Numbered from the stretch's first letter, positions 1-9,040 are shown. The stretch is DNA of 64,000 nt from Arcticibacter pallidicorallinus (GCF_003002875.1 NZ_PVTH01000004.1:248001-312000), one strand, 5' to 3'. Notes: generated from the sequence alone by a model not told the origin. A program made the numbers and translations.

Positions 1-309
1 GGGATAGAAACCCATGGTGTAAATCCGAAAGCTATTGCTGTCATGAAAGAAGACGGGATAGATATTTCCGCTCATACCTCCAATAATGTAAATGAATACC
101 TGAATATTGATTTCGACTACGTGATTACTGTCTGTGATAATGCAAAAGAGAGCTGCCCTTACTTTCCAACTCAGGCAACAAAATTCCACTACAATTTTCC
201 TGATCCGGCAAAAGCATCGGGAACTGAGCAACAAGTCCAACAGCAATTCAGAACTGTAAGGGACATGATCCGGAGTTACTCAGAGAAATTCATCAACGAA
301 AATATTTAG
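1..309 (+). CDS. arsC: Arsenate reductase, LMW-phosphatase type (5' end outside window)
   Basis: This is the C-terminal part of a thioredoxin-coupled arsenate reductase, which turns arsenate into arsenite for export by the next gene. The frame is open from base 1 (GIETHGVNPKAIAVMKEDG), so the ATG at 43 is an internal Met and the gene begins upstream of the window. The P-loop with the first catalytic Cys is out of view. The visible part carries VCDNAKESC, whose two cysteines have the spacing of the resolving pair Cys82/Cys89 of Staphylococcus aureus ArsC (family knowledge). The stop lies 3 bp before the ACR3 gene, so the two are surely co-transcribed. The family call is firm; the missing N-terminus is a window effect and not a truncation. 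Confidence 0.9.
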   Translation, partial: GIETHGVNPKAIAVMKEDGIDISAHTSNNVNEYLNIDFDYVITVCDNAKESCPYFPTQATKFHYNFPDPAKASGTEQQVQQQFRTVRDMIRSYSEKFINENI

Positions 310-312
310 ACC

Positions 313-1401
313 ATGTCTGCAAATCACTGCGCACCTGCTGCCGAAAGAAAAAAATTAGGCTTTTTAGATCGTTTCCTTACTCTCTGGATATTTCTTGCTA
401 TGGGTATCGGTGTTGCTACCGGCTACTTCCTACCTTCTTCCTCGGGATTTATCAACTCATTTTCGAGCGGAACCACGAATATCCCACTAGCAATTGGATT
501 GATACTGATGATGTATCCACCACTGGCAAAAGTGAAGTATGAGAAAATGGGTGAAGTATTTAAAGACACCAGGGTTTTAAGTGTTTCGCTAGTGCTGAAC
601 TGGGTTATCGGGCCGATATTAATGTTCTTTTTGGCCATTGCCTTTTTGAGAGATTACCCAGAATATATGGCAGGGTTAATCCTTATTGGTCTGGCCAGAT
701 GTATTGCCATGGTTGTAGTGTGGAATGAGCTTGCTGAGGGCAACAGGGAATATGCCGCCGGACTGATTGCGTTAAACAGCATATTTCAGGTGCTTCTATA
801 CAGTGTGTCTGCTTATGTTTTCATTACAGTATTACCCCCTTACTTCGGGCTGGATAGCCTTGAAGTGAACATCACTATTGCAGAGATTGCTAAAAGTGTT
901 GGAATCTACCTGGGGATTCCGTTCGCAATGGGTGTTATCAGCAGATATGGCCTTATTAAACTTAAAGACGAAGATTGGTTTCAAAACAAGTTTATCCCCC
1001 TCATTTCTCCAATTACTCTTATTGCACTGCTTTTCACTATCGTAATCATGTTTAGCCTCAAAGGTGAGTTGATCGTTCAGATACCAATGGATGTGGTCAG
1101 GATTGCTATACCTTTAGTTATCTATTTCTCCATCATGTTTGTAATCAGCTTTTTCGCAGGAAAATATTTTGGTGCTGATTATTCAAGAAGTACGTCTATT
1201 GCATTTACAGCTACCGGAAATAACTTTGAACTTGCCATTGCAGTTGCCATTGGCGTCTTTGGGATCAATTCAGGACAAGCATTTGCAGGTGTTATTGGGC
1301 CATTGGTTGAGGTTCCTGCATTAATTGCTTTGGTCAATCTGGCCTTTTATTTCCGCAAAAAATACTATCCCACAAAAGCCTTAGACATCATACAAAAATG
1401 A
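313..1401 (+). CDS. arsB: ACR3-family arsenite efflux transporter
   Basis: This 362-residue inner-membrane carrier exports arsenite, the product of ArsC. About ten hydrophobic segments fill the protein. The region [17 protein letters not shown] contains the Cys that is conserved and required in ACR3 proteins (family knowledge), and the late segment [16 protein letters not shown] is also typical of ACR3. The length fits the family, and the protein is unlike the 12-segment ArsB proper although the symbol arsB is commonly used. The start ATG lies 3 bp after arsC, and the stop overlaps the next start by 4 bp (ATGA), which points to translational coupling. I see no ArsR operator in the window; the operon promoter must lie upstream. 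Confidence 0.95.
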   Translation: MSANHCAPAAERKKLGFLDRFLTLWIFLAMGIGVATGYFLPSSSGFINSFSSGTTNIPLAIGLILMMYPPLAKVKYEKMGEVFKDTRVLSVSLVLNWVIGPILMFFLAIAFLRDYPEYMAGLILIGLARCIAMVVVWNELAEGNREYAAGLIALNSIFQVLLYSVSAYVFITVLPPYFGLDSLEVNITIAEIAKSVGIYLGIPFAMGVISRYGLIKLKDEDWFQNKFIPLISPITLIALLFTIVIMFSLKGELIVQIPMDVVRIAIPLVIYFSIMFVISFFAGKYFGADYSRSTSIAFTATGNNFELAIAVAIGVFGINSGQAFAGVIGPLVEVPALIALVNLAFYFRKKYYPTKALDIIQK

Positions 1402-2132
1402 GAATTGCACTTTTTTCAGATATCCATGCGAATCTTGCTGCATTTGAAGCGATGCTAAAGGATATGGACGGTCAGAATCCGGATATCATTTATTGCCTTG
1501 GCGATCTGGTTGGATATCACATCTATCCGAATGAGATCATAGAAGAGATTCGAAGAAGAAAGATAGGGACATTAAAAGGAAACCATGATGAGAAGATTGA
1601 GAAGATAAAGACGACCGCAGAAAGCCTTCAAGAGCCAGGCAAGAATTATGCTTACCATTTAATCAAGGAGGAGAACAGAACATACTTGAAGGCTCTTCCT
1701 GCACATATTAAATTAGAATACAAATTACGGGCAGGCTTGTTGAATCTTATGTTTGCTCACGGCAGTACCCGGCGTATAGATGAATATATACTCGAAGACA
1801 CAGACGAAAATTACGTATTGGAACTAATGGAGGAAGCAGATGCGCACCTACTTTTTGTGGGGCATTCACATAAACCATATCATCGGATCTTAAAGACCAA
1901 CGGTAGTTCGGTCAGGCGGGTTGTGAATATCGGCTCGGCAGGGAAGCCAAAAGACGGCGATCCGCGAGGTTGCTATGTGATGTTGACCCTTGAACCAGAC
2001 GCTGAGATTCTGAAGAATTGTTTTCAAGTGGAATTTAGAAGGTTCAAATATGACGTTGAAACTTCAGCGGAAGATATCGAAAAAAGCTTGCTCCCGAATG
2101 AATTTGCGGAGAATATACGAAACGCGTTTTGA
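1398..2132 (+). CDS. Metallophosphoesterase (YfcE/calcineurin-like) in the ars operon
   Basis: This 244-residue protein has all the metal-site blocks of the calcineurin-like fold: SDIHAN near residues 7-12, GDLVGY near 36, GNHDEK near 61 and GHSHKP near 155. These residues bind two divalent metal ions and hydrolyse phosphoesters. It has no signal peptide, so it is cytoplasmic. Its ATG overlaps the ACR3 stop by 4 bp, so it is translated with the exporter. The substrate is unknown. Its place between the arsenite exporter and ArsM suggests a job in arsenic stress, for example hydrolysing an arsenic-derived ester, but that is inference. Confidence 0.85.
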   Translation: MRIALFSDIHANLAAFEAMLKDMDGQNPDIIYCLGDLVGYHIYPNEIIEEIRRRKIGTLKGNHDEKIEKIKTTAESLQEPGKNYAYHLIKEENRTYLKALPAHIKLEYKLRAGLLNLMFAHGSTRRIDEYILEDTDENYVLELMEEADAHLLFVGHSHKPYHRILKTNGSSVRRVVNIGSAGKPKDGDPRGCYVMLTLEPDAEILKNCFQVEFRRFKYDVETSAEDIEKSLLPNEFAENIRNAF

Positions 2133-2200
2133 TTATCCGAATAGTTAATCGGTCATGATTGTCAGAGGGCCAAAAGCAGATATCCATTAAATCAAATATT

Positions 2201-3037
2201 ATGAAAACTGAAGAACAACTGAAAGAACTGGTAAGGCAGAAGTACAGTGAAATTGCTTTGCAGGATAAAGAGACAAATGAATCCTCCTGCTGTGGGGCGT
2301 CCGGATGTTCTACTGATGTTTATAACATCATGAATGAAGATTATACCAGCCTTGAAGGATATAACGCAGAAGCAGATCTGGGTTTAGGCTGTGGCTTGCC
2401 AACGCAGTTCGCCAAGATTAGGAAGGGCGATGTCGTGATTGACCTGGGTAGCGGAGCCGGTAATGATGCCTTTATCGCTCGTACAGAAGCAGGCGAAACC
2501 GGCAAAGTCATAGGAATTGATTTTACTCCTGCAATGATCGACAAGGCCAGGTTGAATGCTGAAAAGCTAGCATATCATAACGTAGAATTTCGTCATGGAG
2601 ATATCGAGAATATGCCAGTCTCAGCGAATGTCGCCGATGTAATCGTTAGCAATTGCGTTCTGAATTTGGTACCTAATAAGGCGGGCGTATTTTCAGATAT
2701 CTTCCGTGTGTTGAAGCCAGGTGGACATTTTAGTATATCTGACGTCGTTCTGGTTGGGAATTTACCCAAAAGCCTACGATCTGCAGCAGAAATGTACGCA
2801 GGCTGCGTATCAGGGGCTATTCAAAAGGATGCTTATCTGGAGTTGATATATAATAGCGGGTTTAAAGACATTACTATACAGAAGGAGAAAGCTATTGTCA
2901 TACCGGACGATATCTTAAAGGACTACCTGAACGAACAAGAAATAATTGAATTTAAATCTCGCGCAACAGGAATTTTTAGCATTACCGTTTATGCAGAGAA
3001 GCCGTCCGAGGCTTGCTGTCCTCCAGGATGCTGCTAA
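2201..3037 (+). CDS. arsM: Arsenite S-adenosylmethionine methyltransferase
   Basis: This 278-residue enzyme methylates arsenite with SAM, giving methylated arsenicals. The SAM site is VIDLGSGAGNDAFIAR near residue 80, followed by the acidic block FRHGDIENMP. Arsenite-binding cysteines are plausible in the N-terminal CCGASGC and in the motif SNCVLNL; a Cys-rich tail EACCPPGCC ends the protein. I chose the ATG at 2201: the frame can be extended to a TTG at 2159, but the homologous part starts at MKTEEQLKELV. It follows the phosphoesterase gene by 68 bp and completes a reduce-export-methylate arsenic cassette. Confidence in the family is high; which cysteines bind As(III) is inference. Confidence 0.93.
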   Translation: MKTEEQLKELVRQKYSEIALQDKETNESSCCGASGCSTDVYNIMNEDYTSLEGYNAEADLGLGCGLPTQFAKIRKGDVVIDLGSGAGNDAFIARTEAGETGKVIGIDFTPAMIDKARLNAEKLAYHNVEFRHGDIENMPVSANVADVIVSNCVLNLVPNKAGVFSDIFRVLKPGGHFSISDVVLVGNLPKSLRSAAEMYAGCVSGAIQKDAYLELIYNSGFKDITIQKEKAIVIPDDILKDYLNEQEIIEFKSRATGIFSITVYAEKPSEACCPPGCC

Positions 3038-3082
3038 CAGTTTGATCCTGAGACAATGCGACGATAGCCATAACCATATACT

Positions 3083-3292
3083 ATGTTAGATCAGCGATAT
3101 GCTACCGACATCTATGAAAGGGTAAAAAGAAAAAGTTACGTGACGCTGAGACCTGTTATTCTAACCGCTTCCGTGGCCTTGCTTGGTTTTTTACCAATGG
3201 CACTGTCCACTACTGCCGGAGCAGAAGTTCAAAAGCCGCTTGCAGCTACCCCGCTGACTTTGCTGATTTTACTAGCCTTATATATTCTATAA
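3083..3292 (+). pseudogene. Remnant of a heavy-metal RND efflux pump (CusA/CzcA-like)
   Basis: This 69-codon frame matches only the last part of a CusA/CzcA inner-membrane pump, normally over 1000 residues. YERVKRKSYVTLRPVILTA followed by LGFLPMALSTTAGAEVQKPL is the typical C-terminal block of these pumps. After PLA the expected glycine-rich VVIGGL stretch is missing, and the frame jumps to TPLTLLILLALYIL, so there is an internal deletion too. Bases 3313-3390 encode SEDATILTKGAFYIQS without a start, which faintly resembles the end of an RND adaptor (CzcB-like); that part is tentative. The remnant sits between arsM and the P-type ATPase and indicates that a larger metal-efflux cluster decayed here. 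Confidence 0.75.
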
Positions 3293-3456
3293 ATCACGCT
3301 GTTAAATCCTATCTCTGAAGATGCAACCATTTTAACTAAAGGGGCCTTTTATATTCAGTCGAGAGCCGCAGGCGGAGTGTCCCGATTGCCAGAAATTACT
3401 ATGCAATTCTATTGCGTTGCCTACAAAGGTATCTTTGATTAAACTCATTGAAAAAA

Positions 3457-5433
3457 ATGGAAGAGAAAAAGAATAATCTGCAGCTTAAAGAGCTGACAAA
3501 TATAACCCATCCTGGACATGAACAGCATATAGCCCCGAATCAAGGCGGGCATAATAATGGAAAAGACAGCATCAAGAAAAATGAGGTTCTTACTCATTGG
3601 GACTTGCTTTTGGCTTTATTGATCCTGATTGTCGAGTTGGTAATGGAGTTCGGGTTTAACTATGAGCTGAGCAGACCAGTGAGTTTCGCCGTTAACGCAG
3701 TTGCTTACATCCTTGCAGGAAGGGAGGTACTGAATTTAGCATTTCGTAAAGCAAGCAGGGGCGACTTATTTAATGAGTTTGTCCTTATGAGTGTCGCTAC
3801 ATTGGGCGCCTTCTATATCGAAGAGTACTCTGAAGGTGTTGCAGTGATGGTTTTCTATCAAATTGGTGAGTGGTTTCAGGATTCAGCCGTCAGCAGGGCT
3901 AAGCGCAATATTAAGGCACTTCTGGATATCCGTCCGGATGAAGTAACGGTCCTGAGAAATGGCACTTTTCAGATCGTAAATCCCTCGGAAGTTGCTTTGG
4001 GAGAAACCATTCAGGTAAAGCCGGGCGAGAAAGTTGCCCTGGATGGAGCTCTGGTATCTGAATCTGCATCTTTTAATACCGCTGCTTTGACAGGTGAAAG
4101 TAAACCAGATACCAAATATAAAAGCGAATCCATCTTAGCCGGAATGATCAACTTAAATACTGTAGCAGAGATTGAGGTTAGGTCATTATTTAAGGACAGT
4201 AAGTTAAGTAAGATTCTTGAAATGGTACAGGACGCTACTGCCCGTAAGTCCCAGACCCAGCTTTTCATTTCGCGTTTTGCAAAAGTCTATACCCCTATCG
4301 TTTTTTTCCTGGCCTTAGCATTGGTTGTACTCCCGTATTTTTTTGTGGAGGAGTATGTTTTCAGAGACTGGCTGTACCGGGGGCTTGTGTTCCTGGTTAT
4401 CAGCTGTCCTTGTGCACTGGTGGTGTCAATACCTTTGGGATATTTTGGCGGAATCGGTTTAGCCTCGCGAAATGGAATCCTCTTTAAAGGTGGAAACTTC
4501 CTTGACGTGATGACTAAAGTGAACGCAGTAGTGATGGATAAAACCGGAACGCTTACCAAAGGAGTCTTCAAGGTACAGGAGGTGGTAAGCTCCGGTATTG
4601 AAGAACAAAGGTTGATCCGTATCACTGCCGCCCTGGAAAAGAACTCTACTCACCCCGCTGGAAAGGCAATAGTGGAGCACGCCGGAGATATCCTTGGCAA
4701 TTTGTCAGCCAGCAAAGTCGAAGAAATAGCGGGTCATGGCTTAAAAGGCGAAGTTGAAGAAAGGGAAGTTCTTGCAGGCAATTTGAAGCTTCTTGAAAAG
4801 TTTAATATATCTTATCCTTCTGAAATTAAAGAGATTGCTTATACGATTGTCGTGGTTTCTATCGATCGTACGTATGCAGGATATATTACAATAGCAGACG
4901 AGGTTAAAGAAGATGCAGCAGCTGTAATTAAAGAGCTTCATCGCTTGAATATAAAAACAGTAATGCTATCCGGAGATAAACAATCTGTTGTAGACGCGGT
5001 AGCAAACCAAATCGGTCTCGATGAAGCCTATGGAGATCTGCTGCCTGAAGGCAAAGTGGAGAAAGTGCAGTCTTTAAAAGATCAGGGGTTTCGAATTGCC
5101 TTTGCAGGAGACGGTGTAAATGATGCGCCCGTGGTTGCCCTTGCGGATGCAGGTATAGCAATGGGAGGTCTTGGCAGTGACGCTACGATTGAGACAGCAG
5201 ATGTCGTCATTCAGAATGATCAGCCATCTAAAATTGTTTCTGCTATCAAGGCAGGTAAACTAACAAGAAACATTGTTTGGCAAAACATTATCATGGCGAT
5301 GGCAGTAAAAATTGTCGTATTAACGCTGGGGGCTGGCGGAATGGCGAATCTTTGGGAGGCCGTTATCGCTGATGTGGGAGTTGCCTTGCTCGCCATTCTC
5401 AATGCCGTAAGAATACAACGGATGCAGTTGTAG
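3457..5433 (+). CDS. Zn/Cd/Pb-type P1B ATPase with His-rich N-terminus
   Basis: This 658-residue heavy-metal pump exports divalent soft metals using ATP. It carries the transmembrane metal site SCPCALV, the phosphorylation site DKTGTLTKG, the HP dipeptide in THPAGKA, the hinge GDGVNDAP, and in the last membrane pair a Lys (MAVKIVV) and an Asp (IADVG) that mark the ZntA/CadA subgroup (family knowledge). There is no N-terminal HMA domain with CxxC. Instead residues 15-35 are rich in His, Asn and Gly (HPGHEQH, GGHNNG), a likely metal-binding or sensing tail. I chose the ATG at 3457 over the in-frame TTG at 3448. No metal regulator gene is adjacent. Confidence 0.93.
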   Translation: MEEKKNNLQLKELTNITHPGHEQHIAPNQGGHNNGKDSIKKNEVLTHWDLLLALLILIVELVMEFGFNYELSRPVSFAVNAVAYILAGREVLNLAFRKASRGDLFNEFVLMSVATLGAFYIEEYSEGVAVMVFYQIGEWFQDSAVSRAKRNIKALLDIRPDEVTVLRNGTFQIVNPSEVALGETIQVKPGEKVALDGALVSESASFNTAALTGESKPDTKYKSESILAGMINLNTVAEIEVRSLFKDSKLSKILEMVQDATARKSQTQLFISRFAKVYTPIVFFLALALVVLPYFFVEEYVFRDWLYRGLVFLVISCPCALVVSIPLGYFGGIGLASRNGILFKGGNFLDVMTKVNAVVMDKTGTLTKGVFKVQEVVSSGIEEQRLIRITAALEKNSTHPAGKAIVEHAGDILGNLSASKVEEIAGHGLKGEVEEREVLAGNLKLLEKFNISYPSEIKEIAYTIVVVSIDRTYAGYITIADEVKEDAAAVIKELHRLNIKTVMLSGDKQSVVDAVANQIGLDEAYGDLLPEGKVEKVQSLKDQGFRIAFAGDGVNDAPVVALADAGIAMGGLGSDATIETADVVIQNDQPSKIVSAIKAGKLTRNIVWQNIIMAMAVKIVVLTLGAGGMANLWEAVIADVGVALLAILNAVRIQRMQL

Positions 5434-5491
5434 ATTAGAACTCAGCGGCAATTTTGACTGTAATAATCAGAATTTTATTGAATGTGAATTC

Positions 5492-5944
5492 TTGTCTCTA
5501 TCACTCATACTGGCACAATCCGCTATGGCTTTTAACATAGTTAAATATGCAGGTGCTGCCTACTTGATATACTTAGGTATTTCAAAACTTATTTTGTCAG
5601 AGAGCTTGGTTCAGCAAAAAGAAAATATCCCCTTAGCATCTTTGAGAAAAACGTTTACTTCTGCTGTATTAACTAATACATTGAATCCTAAGGTGGCGAT
5701 CTTCTTTCTGGCATTTTTTCCTCAATTCCTTGAACCTGCTTACTTGCATAGTGCAAAGTCATTTATCCTTTTAGGTACTACTTATGCAATGATCGGTTTT
5801 CTTTGGTTTATAATGCTTACCGTATTTGCTGGATCTTTTTCACCCAAGCTTAATGGCAATCCAGTACTTAGCAAATGGCTCAATAGATTTTCAGCAATGG
5901 CATTCATACTAATGGGAGTTAAAATCGCATTTACAAAGAAGTAA
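5492..5944 (+). pseudogene. 5'-truncated LysE-family amino acid exporter
   Basis: The 150 codons match the C-terminal three quarters of a LysE/RhtB exporter. Homology begins at LSLILAQSAMAFNIVKYAG and runs through YLIYLGISKL and NTLNPKVAIFFLAFFPQF to the normal end. Family members are about 205 residues and start with a first membrane helix and a glycine-proline-rich loop; both are absent here. The frame opens with a TTG, and upstream codons (IECEF) are unrelated, so a deletion or insertion junction lies near base 5490, about 55 bp after the P-type ATPase stop. It is probably non-functional, although translation from the TTG cannot be excluded. Confidence 0.8.
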
Positions 5945-6285
5945 GATACTACAAAGTCTAGGAGAGTTATACGTTCTATAAAACACTCTTTACACCAATC
6001 AGAATATTGCCAGGAAACGGTGATCTTGTTAGATCCAAGTATTAGGCTCATCAAGATTTGTCACAAAAGGAAGCTTAGGTGCTCTCCTATCCGAGTTGAG
6101 CCGCATGATATTATTGCCATTATAGTATAATGACCTAAATTGAGTGTGTTGTTCTTTTAGCTGGAGGTTTACTCAGGTTTTCCAAATACAACAAAAGAGA
6201 GGCGTTTTCAGATAGATATATAGACATCATGATAGTTTTACATCTATGTCAAATACTGAATAGTTTCTCACTTAAATAGAGAACA
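5945..6285. other. AT-rich gene-free stretch at island junction
   Basis: No convincing gene, RNA or mobile-element end was found between the truncated LysE gene and the accessory island. The base composition is AT-rich like the genes to the right. Frames here are shadows or short. It most likely marks a recombination junction between the metal island and the CD-NTase island. Confidence 0.5.
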
Positions 6286-6480
6286 TCAAGTGTCAAAAAA
6301 GGAAAGTTTATCGTTGCTCATTCTGTCGTTCTTTGATGATAGAAAACTATCTTGAAAAAACCGTTGTACGAGACGGCTAGGAGTCAATAATTTATCATAT
6401 GTTAAGTATGTCATGACGATTAGTACTTTCATTTCAAGAAACGGCAGTTTTCTGAAGTGCCTTTTAGCGGTAGCTTTCAT
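6286..6480 (-). CDS. Possible small protein overlapping the hypothetical gene upstream
   Basis: This is a 64-codon frame whose ATG (6478-6480) lies inside the last codons of the 6464-6931 gene, a 17-bp overlap in another frame. The product is basic, has a short hydrophobic middle (MKVLIVMTYLTY) and matches no family I know. The overlap would allow translational coupling. It could equally be chance read-through of AT-rich DNA; I put it in only because no other gene explains this stretch. Confidence 0.2.
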   Translation of the reverse strand: MKATAKRHFRKLPFLEMKVLIVMTYLTYDKLLTPSRLVQRFFQDSFLSSKNDRMSNDKLSFFDT

Positions 6481-6931
6481 CTATTCTCGTTCTTTCGATT
6501 TGTGTGAAGTCCGTCCATTCTCCATGATTTTTTGAGTACTCATAGTTGTCTATATTTTTCTGATATCGTTGCTCAAAACGATAAATCAATTCTTGAAGAT
6601 TATTAACCATATCAAGTGAATCATCAGTGATAAGAATATTGTCAATACATTTTCGATAAGCTGACTTATATTTTAGAGTCTCAGTGTCAATTGTGCCAAT
6701 AACAAACTCTCCTATGTTAGAACACTCCAAGACTGTCCCTCCAACTTCATTAATTGAAATTATTAAATCACGAATATCCAAAAGAGGTTCCTGCGGCTCG
6801 ATTCTTTTCCTTGCACCAATCAGAAAAGGAATTGTCAGACCATTATGAATGTACCCTCTTTTCTCAAAATGTCTTAAAAGTCTGCACCAATATGGAGGAT
6901 TATCAACCATTTCAAATTGCATTATAATCAT
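6464..6931 (-). CDS. Hypothetical protein of the accessory island
   Basis: I do not recognise this 155-residue protein. The chosen ATG at 6931 is followed by in-frame Mets at 6922 and 6910; a TTG at 6940 is also possible. It has no signal peptide or membrane segment. The N-terminal third (PYWCRLLRHFEKRGYIHNG, then PFLIGARKR) is followed by a segment with alternating hydrophobic residues (RDLIISINEVGGTVLEC) and a charged C-terminus rich in Glu, Arg and Tyr. It shares orientation and AT-rich composition with the 7036-8001 and 9037-10038 genes. Its place beside a CD-NTase makes a role in defence possible but unproven. Confidence 0.55.
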   Translation of the reverse strand: MIIMQFEMVDNPPYWCRLLRHFEKRGYIHNGLTIPFLIGARKRIEPQEPLLDIRDLIISINEVGGTVLECSNIGEFVIGTIDTETLKYKSAYRKCIDNILITDDSLDMVNNLQELIYRFEQRYQKNIDNYEYSKNHGEWTDFTQIERTRIDESYR

Positions 6932-7035
6932 AACAAACAATTATCTCATCCTTATTTATTGGTCTAAATTTCATTGCTGTATCAAGTAGTTCTCAATTTG
7001 GTCAACATGGTAGAGTAGGTAGTGTTAAATGGTGG

Positions 7036-8001
7036 CTATCCCTTATCTCGCTTAGTCGAAACCCACCCAAATATGTGGTCAGCTATGCAGTTTGTAATTT
7101 CTATCATGCACATTATTGTTTCAAGCTTATCTTTATTTGAAACATTGTTGTCATTCTTGCTTACGCAGGCAGATATATTTTCTCCTTTCGTGTTTACTGC
7201 CCCTGCGATATGCTTATTGCTAAAATGAATAAATCCAGATGTCTCATTATAAACATTTTCTATCCAGGGGTGAAGCTCTGACACTTTTTGTTTAAGGTAC
7301 CAGTCTTTCAACAGCTTTCCGTCTCTATCTTTTATGCTCGTAACCTGTTCACCCTTCCAGACCTTAAAGGCGAAATCGTGCGGATCACTACACAACCAGG
7401 CCGCATGTAGACGCATGAAATTATCTAAATGCGGTCTAACCAAATGTAAGGCTGATAAATAGTTCCTTGACCTTAGTAGTGTATCAAAGCCATGTATCAA
7501 TGATAAGGATCTACTGACTATTCCAGTAATATAAAAATCTAAATGGTACAAGCCCTTCCCAGACTGGATCATCCATGCAGTTAACCTTTGAAGTTTATCA
7601 TCAAAGAAAGCCAGGCGTTCTAGAAAGTCCAGAACAGTGGGTTCAAGTTCCTCATCAGGCAAATCGGGAACAAAAAGTGTTTTCTCTACTAAATAGATCC
7701 ATGCCAATCTAGATTCAAGTTTAACCACCTTTTTATTGTTATCGATTAGGAATCCTTTTAAAGATCCGTCATCACTAGTAAGCAAAATACCTATATCCGC
7801 ATTTTTTATTTTTTGGGACTCATGTTTGATGAGGAATACTGCCTTATATTCCTCTGGCAGACTTTCTGCAATTTCTTTCCACCTTAGCATATAAACCTTT
7901 TTTTTGTTTAAGGTAATTAAATACCTACTAATTTTCTCAAGGACTGACCGTATCTCTTTTGATGATCCATTGAAAAGTTGCCTTCTGTTTGTATTTGACA
8001 T
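7036..8001 (-). CDS. Hypothetical protein, helical C-terminal half with HDF-type conserved block
   Basis: This 321-residue soluble protein belongs to no family I can name with confidence. The C-terminal half (ALHLVRPHLDNFMRLHAAWL, then DPHDFAFKVWKGE, then NETSGFIHFSNKHI) looks like a helical domain seen in uncharacterised bacterial proteins, in which a His-rich block follows an Arg/His-containing helix. The N-terminal half has no clear motif. I prefer the ATG at 8001 over the TTG at 8055. It is divergent from the S-4TM effector gene (136 bp between starts, room for two promoters) and codirectional with the CD-NTase gene on its other side. A defence role is inference from position only. Confidence 0.6.
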   Translation of the reverse strand: MSNTNRRQLFNGSSKEIRSVLEKISRYLITLNKKKVYMLRWKEIAESLPEEYKAVFLIKHESQKIKNADIGILLTSDDGSLKGFLIDNNKKVVKLESRLAWIYLVEKTLFVPDLPDEELEPTVLDFLERLAFFDDKLQRLTAWMIQSGKGLYHLDFYITGIVSRSLSLIHGFDTLLRSRNYLSALHLVRPHLDNFMRLHAAWLCSDPHDFAFKVWKGEQVTSIKDRDGKLLKDWYLKQKVSELHPWIENVYNETSGFIHFSNKHIAGAVNTKGENISACVSKNDNNVSNKDKLETIMCMIEITNCIADHIFGWVSTKRDKG

Positions 8002-8137
8002 GAGGAGATAAAATTCTGTCAGGAAGTTTATGGAACCTTGAAGAAGGTCTAACAAGAGCGAAAATTTTGTTTAGCAACTCACGATTGGATGCCTTAAAAG
8101 CATTAAATTCGAATAAAAGGCTATATTCAAAGCTAAA

Positions 8138-9040
8138 ATGAACAGAATAACAACGGCACAAAATGAACCAATCCAATTAGAGCGGCTCGCAGCTCAAAGG
8201 GAATTATACACATCGGCTAAACTATATCATATTTGGCAAATATTCTTTATGGTTGTAATCCCTTTGATGTTGTCATTATTACTCTTGCTGCATGAGCCGC
8301 TAATCCCGTTTGCTGCTTTTTATGGCATCATTTCCGCTATTTTAGATCCGTTGCTTTTTGATGCAGTAATACAACGCCGAATAGAAAAGGCAGCTAAAAT
8401 ACAAGAGCTTTTCGATTGTGCTGTTTTACGGTTAAGCCCTTCCCCTCTTAAAACCTCAAATGACCAGATGGTAGAAGATGTTTTGACTCATTATAATGCT
8501 CACAAAAAAATACAGTCGAATATTGAGAAGATCAAAGATTGGTATCCACAGGCCATTGAAGTTTTACCCTACCCAATTGCGAGGCTAATTTGCCAAAGAA
8601 CAAACTGCTATTGGGATTCAAGATTGCGACGAAGATATTCCAACTTTGTAAGCCTCCTTGGAATAGGCCTATTCATTGCTTTCATGCTGTTTGGAATAAC
8701 CACTAATAAAAATTTTAATGATCTTGTTTTAATAGCAAGTGCATTGTTACCTTTAGTGCAATTTTGCCTTAAACAATCAAAAGATCAGAAAGAAACAGCA
8801 AAGCGGCTAGATAGGCTAGTGGACTTTGCAAAACAGGCTTGGGATGAAGGAATGAGTAATACCTCTTCTAATTTAGAAGAGGTTTCACGACGCCTTCAGG
8901 ATGAGATTTACGATCATCGAAGCAAAAGCGCTTTAATCTTGAATTTCATGTATCGCCGCTTTTTAAAGAAAGATGAAGAAATCATGAATAGCACAGCTGA
9001 AGCCTTAGTCCGGGATGCGAAAGAACATGGTTTGATTTAG
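8138..9040 (+). CDS. S-4TM family putative pore-forming effector
   Basis: This 300-residue inner-membrane protein has four hydrophobic segments in two pairs (about residues 33-51, 55-75, 168-187 and 193-211) separated by a charged cytoplasmic region. Between them lies ARLICQRTNCYWDSRLRRR, the conserved block I associate with the S-4TM family. S-4TM proteins are proposed effectors of CD-NTase (CBASS-type) systems: a cyclic nucleotide made on phage infection opens the pore and kills the cell (family knowledge, not shown here). The CD-NTase gene lies immediately downstream but on the other strand, with stop codons overlapping by 4 bp. Start: ATG at 8138, with no clear Shine-Dalgarno. Confidence 0.85.
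   Translation: MNRITTAQNEPIQLERLAAQRELYTSAKLYHIWQIFFMVVIPLMLSLLLLLHEPLIPFAAFYGIISAILDPLLFDAVIQRRIEKAAKIQELFDCAVLRLSPSPLKTSNDQMVEDVLTHYNAHKKIQSNIEKIKDWYPQAIEVLPYPIARLICQRTNCYWDSRLRRRYSNFVSLLGIGLFIAFMLFGITTNKNFNDLVLIASALLPLVQFCLKQSKDQKETAKRLDRLVDFAKQAWDEGMSNTSSNLEEVSRRLQDEIYDHRSKSALILNFMYRRFLKKDEEIMNSTAEALVRDAKEHGLI

Noticed and set aside
5945-6460. Possible insertion-sequence end or tRNA at the island junction
   Set aside because: No terminal inverted repeats, transposase piece or cloverleaf could be found by eye.
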